Shown one piece after another: positions 17,726 through 23,124 of a DNA stretch of 23,124 nt; position 1 is the stretch's first letter; the number at the start of each line of letters is the position of its first letter. Source of the DNA: CALNYS01 sp964639935 (GTDB lineage Bacteria > Planctomycetota > Phycisphaerae > Phycisphaerales > UBA1924); the NCBI GenBank assembly GCA_964639935.1, contig CAZXGT010000027.1:1-23124 (forward strand), given 5' to 3'. The notes beneath the pieces are model-generated. The model was given only the letters and a program-made list of their open reading frames with translations. It did not search any database and had not been told where the DNA came from. The translations under genes and the position numbers were made by a program.

Positions 17726-19702
17726 GTCCGCGGTGGCGGGCTTCTCGATGTTGGAGATGTAGAGCAGGACGTTGTAGGCCTCATCGAGGGTGCCGGGATC
17801 GTCCATCGTGTTGAGCGTGAAGTCGCCGTCCTGGTCGACGTCGTAGGTGATGCTCGTGGCGATCACGACGCCCGCGGTGGAGCGCGGGTCGGCGGGGGAA
17901 TCGAGCTCGGAAGCGTCGATACCGCCCCACGTGGCCTGCTTGACGTTGCTGGACCAGAGCGTCGAGGAGTTCACGGAGTTGGCGTCGACGATCTGGAAGC
18001 CGCCAACGAAGTAGTCGAGGCCGGTGTTCTGGCTTTGGACCACGTCCGCGAAGGCGAGCACCTTCTCGAGGCGGTAGCCGAAGCCGCCGCCGATGTTGGG
18101 CTGGTACACCGCGCGAAGGAGCGTGGTGCGGAAGAACGGCTCGCCGCCATCGGGATCCTCGAAGGCGACGAGGCCGACGAACCAGACGTTGCCGGCGCCA
18201 TCGATCGAGGGAGCCGAGAGGGAGGGGCCGGGGTTGGCCGGGTTGAGCTCGATGAACGGGCGGAGCTCGCCGATCTCGTTGCCGGCGTCATCGTAGACGG
18301 GCTTGCCGGAGACACCGGCGGGGCCGGCGGGATCGAAGTCGATCCAGGCGGCGAGGGAGTACTGAACGGCGCCGGTGTTCGGGTTGAGTCGAGCGACCGG
18401 GATGGCGTTGAAGGGATCCTGCTGCCCGCCGGTGAGGTAGGCGGTGCCGGCGGCGAGGACATTGCCCTGGGCGTCGGCGCCGAGCGCGACCTGCGAGTTG
18501 CCGCCGCGGAACGGGGTCTGACTGCGGTAGTGGTCGTACTCGCCGTTGGACGAGAGGGTGAAGCCCTCGACGGGGTCGGTGATGGGCGATCCCGGCAGCG
18601 TCAAGATGCGCTGGGAGCCGGCGATGACGTTGCCGTTGGCGTCGAGGGAGAAGAGGCTGATGGAGTCGGTCGGCCCGCCGCTGCTCTTGGAGAGGTTCCC
18701 ACCGAGGGCGGCGCCGCCGTTGCCGAGGGCGTCGGCCCGGTAGGTGGCAAGGACGCCTCGGGTGTCGGTGGCGAGACCGCCGAGGAAGGTCGAATCGAGC
18801 GTCACGTTGCCCGGGGAGGTCTCGGCCGCGAGCTGCGTCGCGAAGGTGAGACCGACGTAGACCGGGCGACCGGCGACGCTCTGGGGGATGTTGCCGGGGA
18901 CGGAGTAGACCTCGCTCTGGTTGGTGACGAGCCGCTCGGTGGCCGCGGCGTCGGCGCCGCCGTTGATGTTGATGCGGTTGACAGAGTCGCAGTCGCGCCC
19001 GAGCAGGCTGACGCGGAAGATGTTGTTGCCGGAGACGGAGTCGCCCGCCGAGGAGCCGAAGTCGTCGGCGCGGAAGTAGATGTTGCCCGAGGCGTCGACG
19101 GTGCCGAAGCCGAACTCGGCCGAGTCGCCGCCTGAGGCCATGGCCCGGTCGGTCGCGGCGATAACGCGGCTGACGTAGAGGCGGCTCGGGTTGGCCTTGT
19201 CGAAGTTGACGACGCCGCCGATGACGCCCTCGTAGTCGTCACCGCTGTTGGTCGTGGCGAACTCCGAGAAGCCGGCGGCGAACTGGAAGATGTCGCCCTC
19301 GGCCGTCGGGGTGATGAGCTGACCCATCGCGTTAGGGGCCGGATCGCCGATGAAGTTGACGCCGCCGCCGGGGAAGTTCCAGGCGTTGTAGCTCTCACGC
19401 GCGAACTCATTGACGACGATCTCATCGGCGCTGACTGACTGGGGACCGATCAGAGAGCTGAAGAAGTCCTGGCTGGTCTTGCTGCTCTTGAGGAGCGGAG
19501 CGATGCCGAAGGTCGTGCCGCCGGAGGTCTGGATGGGCGTGAGATCGACGACGAAGTCGGCGCACTGGCTCGAGGGGAGCCAGGGGATCAGGGCGTCGCC
19601 GACGAACGTGCCGGGGTTTTGGGAAACGGAATCCTGAGCCACCGCGGGGGCGGCCAGGCCGGCGGCCGCGACGATGGCGGCGAACGTGATGCTGCGGTTC
19701 AT
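17561..19702 (-). CDS. Large secreted propeller-like protein with C-terminal dockerin-like tail, unknown function
   Basis: A 713-residue secreted protein. The signal peptide MNRSITFAAIVAAAGLAAPAVA is cut most likely after A22 (AVA before QDS). The body is rich in Gly, Asn, Asp and Ser and contains recurring blade-like motifs: VDASGNIYFRADD, SLDANGNVIAG, ADAQGNVLAAG and SIDGAGNVWFVG. The spaced D-x-x-G-N-(I/V) pattern suggests a beta-propeller. Residues 660-713 are two dockerin-like repeats ending in WGPCPQ; the second repeat is degenerate. Lys is scarce, fitting an extracellular protein. AAGGAG lies about 10 bases before the ATG. The gene lies 139 bases downstream of the prepilin-like gene and upstream of the EEP enzyme, which carries the same kind of tail, so the two may be delivered to the same site. 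No enzymatic motif was seen. Confidence 0.82.
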   Translation of the reverse strand: MNRSITFAAIVAAAGLAAPAVAQDSVSQNPGTFVGDALIPWLPSSQCADFVVDLTPIQTSGGTTFGIAPLLKSSKTSQDFFSSLIGPQSVSADEIVVNEFARESYNAWNFPGGGVNFIGDPAPNAMGQLITPTAEGDIFQFAAGFSEFATTNSGDDYEGVIGGVVNFDKANPSRLYVSRVIAATDRAMASGGDSAEFGFGTVDASGNIYFRADDFGSSAGDSVSGNNIFRVSLLGRDCDSVNRININGGADAAATERLVTNQSEVYSVPGNIPQSVAGRPVYVGLTFATQLAAETSPGNVTLDSTFLGGLATDTRGVLATYRADALGNGGAALGGNLSKSSGGPTDSISLFSLDANGNVIAGSQRILTLPGSPITDPVEGFTLSSNGEYDHYRSQTPFRGGNSQVALGADAQGNVLAAGTAYLTGGQQDPFNAIPVARLNPNTGAVQYSLAAWIDFDPAGPAGVSGKPVYDDAGNEIGELRPFIELNPANPGPSLSAPSIDGAGNVWFVGLVAFEDPDGGEPFFRTTLLRAVYQPNIGGGFGYRLEKVLAFADVVQSQNTGLDYFVGGFQIVDANSVNSSTLWSSNVKQATWGGIDASELDSPADPRSTAGVVIATSITYDVDQDGDFTLNTMDDPGTLDEAYNVLLYISNIEKPATADCPQDLDGNGVVDASDLAALISQWGQFGTSADFAGNGVGADDLAALVAAWGPCPQ

Positions 19703-19754
19703 ATCTCTCTCTTCTCCTTGCAGGATTGGGAACAGGTCTTTGCTTGGACCGCTT

Positions 19755-19772
19755 CTCCGAGAGGCCTCGGAG
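19755..19772 (-). terminator. Hairpin between the prepilin-like gene and the propeller-like gene
   Basis: CTCCGAG, a four-base loop and CTCGGAG form a perfect 7-base-pair stem in the 139-base gap, about 70 bases beyond the stop of the prepilin-like gene. No T-tract follows in the minus-strand sense. It may be a weak terminator or a leader structure for the gene at 17561-19702. Confidence 0.35.
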
Positions 19773-19841
19773 CGACGGCTTGCGGCTCACGCACGAGCCG
19801 GGCTTGACGGGTGATTCGGAGGGTGGTCAATGAGTTGTGGA

Positions 19842-21005
19842 TCAGAAGATCTCGACGCGGGCGACGTAGGCGTGCTGGCCCTGAGCGCGGTCCTGGTACT
19901 CGCCGCGAAGAAACTCGGGAACGTCGTTGAGCAGAAGGGACGTTCCGGAGGGGAGCCAGTGATCGGGACGGCGGAACTCCCGTCGATCGGAGACGGTCTC
20001 AACGGAGCCGTCGTACTTCAGGGCGTTGGCGCGGGGCTGGGCCTGCTGGGAGTTGACGTGACGCATGCTCAGGCGCTCCATGTCGATTCCGGCGTCGTTG
20101 GCGCCGGAGGGCCAGGCGCGGGTGAGCGTGCGGCTGGCCGACTCGTAGTCCGCCCAGGCGCCGATATCGGCGAAGGCGCCGCCGTAGCCGCCTCTGGCCG
20201 CAACGTCGTGGTCGAGGGCGTCGAGATCGAAACGGAGGAAGCGGGCGCCGTCGGCCATGATGTACTTGTCAGAGAGCACCGCGCCGATCCGGTCCAGACG
20301 GGGACGGTAGCCGGATTGCTCGCCGAAGCTGTTCTTCCCGGGCATCCACTGCGCCCAGCTCCCGGACGCGTTCATGGTGCCGGTCTCGTCCCAGTACTCG
20401 GGACTGCGCTGGGCCCATGATGGGGCCTGATTGCCGCCCTGACCCCACCACATGAACTCGCGGGCGGCGCAGTAGCTCATGGAGAGCTGGGGCTGGAAAT
20501 CGGTGCCGTCGATGCCGCTGGGGCGTTCGCCGTCGAGATAGGGGATGGAGATGTTGTAGTTGGCGGGGCAGGCGAAGATGCCGGCCGCTCCAGAGGATTT
20601 ACCGCCTTGCGGAGTTGCTCCGTTGAGAAAGGCGAACCGCTCGTCGCGCTGTGCCGGGCGCTCGATGTCAAAGTAGTCGAAGGCGAGGGCGCCGGCCCAG
20701 TCGAAGGGCTGGGTAGCGCTTCCCGGGGCGTCGAGCGCGAGCCCGTCGTCGCCCTGGGTCATCAGCTGCTGGCCGATGGTGCCCGGGGCGGGGATGTAAT
20801 CGTTGTTGTCAGCGGCGAAGGTCAGCCATCCCTTGCCGATGTTGCTCTGATTCGTCATGCACACGACGGTGTGCGCCGCGGTTCGGGCGGATCCCAATGC
20901 GGGCAGGAGGATGCCGATGAGCAGCGCGATGATGGAGATCACCACGAGAAGTTCGACGAGGGTAAAGCCGGCCTTGGCGCGGTTGGGGCGATATCCAGAG
21001 GGCAT
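19842..21005 (-). CDS. Prepilin-like protein with type IV pilin N-terminal methylation motif
   Basis: A 387-residue protein. The N-terminus MPSGYRPNRAKAGFTLVELL carries a prepilin peptidase site: cleavage between G13 and F14, with Glu at position +5 (E18), followed by the hydrophobic helix VVISIIALLIGILLPALGSAR. The remainder is a large globular domain, far bigger than in ordinary type II secretion pseudopilins, with ADGARFLRFD in the middle and a C-terminal RHVNS...KYDGSVE segment. That His-then-DG arrangement resembles the prepilin-like families (DUF1559 or H-X9-DG type) abundant in planctomycetes; the exact family is not certain. AAGGAG lies about 6 bases before the ATG. No pilus assembly genes are in the window. 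It would sit in the inner membrane or an extracellular pseudopilus; its role is unknown. Confidence 0.88.
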   Translation of the reverse strand: MPSGYRPNRAKAGFTLVELLVVISIIALLIGILLPALGSARTAAHTVVCMTNQSNIGKGWLTFAADNNDYIPAPGTIGQQLMTQGDDGLALDAPGSATQPFDWAGALAFDYFDIERPAQRDERFAFLNGATPQGGKSSGAAGIFACPANYNISIPYLDGERPSGIDGTDFQPQLSMSYCAAREFMWWGQGGNQAPSWAQRSPEYWDETGTMNASGSWAQWMPGKNSFGEQSGYRPRLDRIGAVLSDKYIMADGARFLRFDLDALDHDVAARGGYGGAFADIGAWADYESASRTLTRAWPSGANDAGIDMERLSMRHVNSQQAQPRANALKYDGSVETVSDRREFRRPDHWLPSGTSLLLNDVPEFLRGEYQDRAQGQHAYVARVEIF

Positions 21006-21244
21006 CGTGCGCTCCTTGACGGTCGCTTGGGTGAGCGAGGCGTGAGGTCAGGCGGAGGGTTCGCCGCTGCGACTCGGAGCCCGGCGAAGAGATCTCCAGT
21101 GAGAGGCAGAGTCTACCGGTCGCCTCGCGAGCGACGAGTCACGCGAGTGTGAACATTGTGTTAGAGCGAGCGCTGGGAGGTCCCGTCACTGGCCGAAGGC
21201 CGCCGGTCGTGGTACACCTGCCCGCCCTCGAGCGGGAGCCGCGC
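21006..21244. other. Divergent intergenic region between the prepilin-like gene and the permease
   Basis: The largest gap in the window (239 bases). It must hold promoters for both directions, but no convincing -35/-10 pair was found by eye. Visible symmetry: GTCGC and GCGAC around CTCGCGA at 21119-21135, and AACA-TTG-TGTT at 21152-21162. Either could be an operator; neither is strong. An in-frame GTG at 21149 would extend the permease into this region, but it has no Shine-Dalgarno. Confidence 0.4.
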
Positions 21245-22963
21245 GTGAAGCAACGCACTTTCTTTCAATACGTTGTTCTCGTCGGGCTCCTCCTGCTCCT
21301 CGGACTGACGCTGCTCTATCCGATCTGGCTGACCGTGCGCGGCGGGTTCGCGGAGAACGTGGCCACAAATGAGGGGTTCACCCTCCGCCACGTCGCTCTG
21401 GTGTTTCAGGATCCGGTCCTCCGCGAGGGTCTTTACAACGCGTTTCTGATCGCCGTTTTGACGACGTTGCTGTCCTTCGCGATCGGGCTCCCGCTGGCGT
21501 TGCTCGGTGCGCGCTACGAGTTCCCGCTCAAAGGATTGTGGACGAGCGCGATCCTGGTGCCGCTGATCCTGCCGCCCTTTGTGGGCGCGATCGGGCTGCG
21601 GGCGATCCTCGGTCGGTTCGGCGCCCTGAACACGATGCTCGGTACGGAGCTTGACATCATCGGGCAGGCGCGGCTTGCGGGCGTGGTGATCGCGCTGGCG
21701 CTGCACCTGTACCCGATCGTGTATCTCAACGCGACGGCGGCGCTGGCGAATCTCGATCCGTCGCTCGATGAGGCCGCCGATTCGCTTGGCGCCGGTCCGA
21801 TCCGACGGCTTCTGACGATCACGCTCCCGCTGATTCGGCCCGGGCTCTTCGCGGGCGGGACGGTGGTGTTCATCTGGTCGTTCACGGAGCTGGGGACCCC
21901 GCTGGTCTTTGATTTCCACGACGTGACGGCGGTGCAGATCTTCGCGGGCGTGAAGGAGATGAACGCATCGCAGCAGCCGTACGCGCTGACAGCGGTGATG
22001 TTGCTCTTTGCGGTGCTCTTCTATGCGGTCGGGAAGCTTGCCTTCGGGCGTGTGACGACGGCGGGCTCGATGAAGGCGTTCCGCTCGGCGACGACGGCGC
22101 GGCTCGCCCCGAGCGGGGCGTTGCTCGCCAACCTGGCCTTTGGCGTCGTCACGCTCGCCGCGCTGCTCCCGCATATCGGCGTCGTGTTCGAGGCGTTCGC
22201 CGCCCCCGGCTCGTGGTACCGCTCTGTGTTTCCCGAACGGTGGACGTTCGACAACATGGAGCTGGCGCTCGGGCATCCGCTGGCGTTCAACTCGATCGTG
22301 AACAGTCTGTATCTGGCCTTCGCCGCCGCGCTGCTTGATATCGGCATCGGGCTCGCCGCGGCGTACATCATCGTGCGGACGAAGATCCGGGGGCGTTCGC
22401 TTCTGGACTCGCTCACAATGCTCCCGCTCGCGGTCCCGGGACTCGTGATGGCCTTCGGGTACGTCGCGATCACGCTCCAGTGGCCGTTTGGCCCGGGCGA
22501 CCCGCTCGACGGGGCCATCGACGTTGTGGGAGCGAACCCGAATCCCATCCCGCTGCTGATCATCGCCTACGCCGTGCGTCGCCTGCCCTATGTCGTCCGC
22601 GCCGCCGTCGCCGGGCTTCAGCAGGTGACGCCCGAGCTCGAGGAGGCGTCGGCGTCGCTCGGCGCGCCGGGCCGCACGACGCTTCGACGGGTGATCGTGC
22701 CGCTCATCGCGGCGAACCTCATCGCGGGCGGACTGCTCGCGTTCGCCTTCGCGATGCTCGAGGTGAGTGATTCGCTCATCCTCGCTCAGCAGGAACGTCA
22801 CTACCCGATCACAAAGGCCATCCTCGCGTTCTCGGAGCGTCTCGGCGACGGCCCCGCGATCGCGTCAGGTATGGGCGTGTGGGGCATGGCCCTGCTCACC
22901 GTGACGCTCGTGGGCGTGAGCGTGCTGCTCGGGAAGCGGCTGGGATCGGTCTTCCGGGTGTGA
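21245..22963 (+). CDS. ABC transporter permease, fused two-domain, iron(III)-type
   Basis: A 572-residue inner-membrane protein made of two binding-protein-dependent permease domains in tandem, as in FbpB/ThiP-like transporters. About twelve membrane helices can be read, from YVVLVGLLLLLGLTLLYPIW to MALLTVTLVGVSVLLGK. Each half has its EAA loop, the contact site for the ATPase: EAADSLGAGPIRRLLTITLP from residue 176, and EEASASLGAPGRTTLRRVIV from about residue 466. The fused layout and sequence style suit ferric-iron, thiamine or phosphonate uptake; ferric iron is the commonest, but the substrate cannot be decided here. The GTG at 21245 is chosen because GGGAG lies about 10 bases upstream and the protein then begins just before the first helix. 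No substrate-binding protein or ATPase gene is visible; they may lie outside the window. Confidence 0.92.
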   Translation: MKQRTFFQYVVLVGLLLLLGLTLLYPIWLTVRGGFAENVATNEGFTLRHVALVFQDPVLREGLYNAFLIAVLTTLLSFAIGLPLALLGARYEFPLKGLWTSAILVPLILPPFVGAIGLRAILGRFGALNTMLGTELDIIGQARLAGVVIALALHLYPIVYLNATAALANLDPSLDEAADSLGAGPIRRLLTITLPLIRPGLFAGGTVVFIWSFTELGTPLVFDFHDVTAVQIFAGVKEMNASQQPYALTAVMLLFAVLFYAVGKLAFGRVTTAGSMKAFRSATTARLAPSGALLANLAFGVVTLAALLPHIGVVFEAFAAPGSWYRSVFPERWTFDNMELALGHPLAFNSIVNSLYLAFAAALLDIGIGLAAAYIIVRTKIRGRSLLDSLTMLPLAVPGLVMAFGYVAITLQWPFGPGDPLDGAIDVVGANPNPIPLLIIAYAVRRLPYVVRAAVAGLQQVTPELEEASASLGAPGRTTLRRVIVPLIAANLIAGGLLAFAFAMLEVSDSLILAQQERHYPITKAILAFSERLGDGPAIASGMGVWGMALLTVTLVGVSVLLGKRLGSVFRV

Positions 22964-22974
22964 ACGGGGCGGCA

Positions 22975-22990
22975 CGGACGACGTCGTCCG
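22975..22990. terminator. 16-base perfect palindrome after the permease gene
   Basis: CGGACGACGTCGTCCG is its own reverse complement and lies 11 bases beyond the permease stop, in the 90-base gap to a convergent gene. It could fold as a hairpin on either strand and serve as a bidirectional terminator, but there is no T-tract on either side. A protein-binding palindrome is an alternative. Confidence 0.35.
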
Positions 22991-23036
22991 CAGGCGCCCG
23001 CCTTCTGATCGTTCCGATCGCCGGCTGGCCGGGGTT

Positions 23037-23061
23037 GATTCAGCGGGCCTGATTCAGCGGG
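23037..23061. repeat. Tandem 11-base direct repeat over a stop codon
   Basis: GATTCAGCGGG occurs at 23037-23047 and again at 23051-23061, three bases apart. The right copy contains the stop codon (TGA on the minus strand) of the partial gene at 23054-23124; the left copy lies just past it. Confidence 0.7.
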
Positions 23062-23124
23062 TCGTGGCCGCGAGTCGCACGATCTGCTTGTAGTTCGAGC
23101 GGAAGAACATCGTGTAGCGGATCT
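23054..23124 (-). CDS. C-terminal end of an unidentified gene, cut by window edge
   Basis: The minus-strand frame from the right edge encodes IRYTMFFRSNYKQIVRLAATTR and then TGA at 23056-23054. The other two minus frames read as low-complexity Arg/Ser/Pro or Asp/Leu strings, so this frame looks most protein-like. Only 22 residues are visible. I do not recognise the family; its closeness to the permease does not show that it is part of the transporter. Confidence 0.45.
   Translation of the reverse strand, partial: IRYTMFFRSNYKQIVRLAATTR

Noticed and set aside
21149..21244. Longer start for the permease at GTG 21149
   Set aside because: There is no Shine-Dalgarno before it, and the 32 extra residues are not protein-like; the GTG at 21245 has GGGAG upstream and leads directly into the first helix.
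21161..22801. A 546-codon minus-strand open frame opposite the permease
   Set aside because: The product is Arg/Glu/His-rich without motifs and lies entirely opposite a clear two-domain permease.

Overview
The window is high-GC, densely coded bacterial DNA, most likely from a planctomycete of the class Phycisphaerae. The best pointers are two secreted proteins ending in paired Asp-rich dockerin-like repeats closed by a Trp-Gly-Pro-Cys-Pro tail, a large prepilin-like protein with a DGS-type C-terminal motif, a response regulator with its BldC/MerR-like helix-turn-helix in front of the receiver, and kdsB, which implies Kdo-containing lipopolysaccharide and so an outer membrane. The taxonomic call is inference from gene content. 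I saw no rRNA, tRNA, CRISPR array, insertion sequence or phage gene.

Left part (1-7746). On the minus strand uvrB, a PilZ-domain gene and uvrA (cut by the left edge) are consecutive, so a putative c-di-GMP receptor sits between two nucleotide-excision-repair genes. Divergent from uvrB is a membrane protein joining a metal-binding HMA domain to a MauE/DoxX-like membrane domain. It meets, tail to tail, a minus-strand cluster of def, fmt and a small HExxH metalloprotein, coupled by two ATGA overlaps.

Middle (7889-14411), all on the plus strand: a TPR-like protein with a recognisable promoter, kdsB, then a tightly packed three-gene signalling operon. It encodes an HTH-receiver protein, an HDOD-GAF-histidine kinase, and a protein pairing a receiver that has lost its phospho-acceptor with a coiled coil and a GAF-like domain. 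This operon is the most system-like object in the window.

Right part (14418-23124). Five minus-strand genes encode cell-envelope or exported proteins: a duplicated-domain secreted protein, a one-helix membrane protein with a Cys-rich tail, a secreted endonuclease/exonuclease/phosphatase-fold enzyme, a large secreted propeller-like protein (these last two carry the dockerin-like tails) and a prepilin-like protein. Hairpins separate several of them. A divergent fused two-domain ABC permease of the iron(III)-transport type follows, then a palindrome and the C-terminal end of an unidentified minus-strand gene.

No gap between genes exceeds 300 bases. The largest is 21006-21244. Long ORFs opposite the real genes (for example opposite uvrB, the TPR gene and the permease) are products of high GC and were not annotated.
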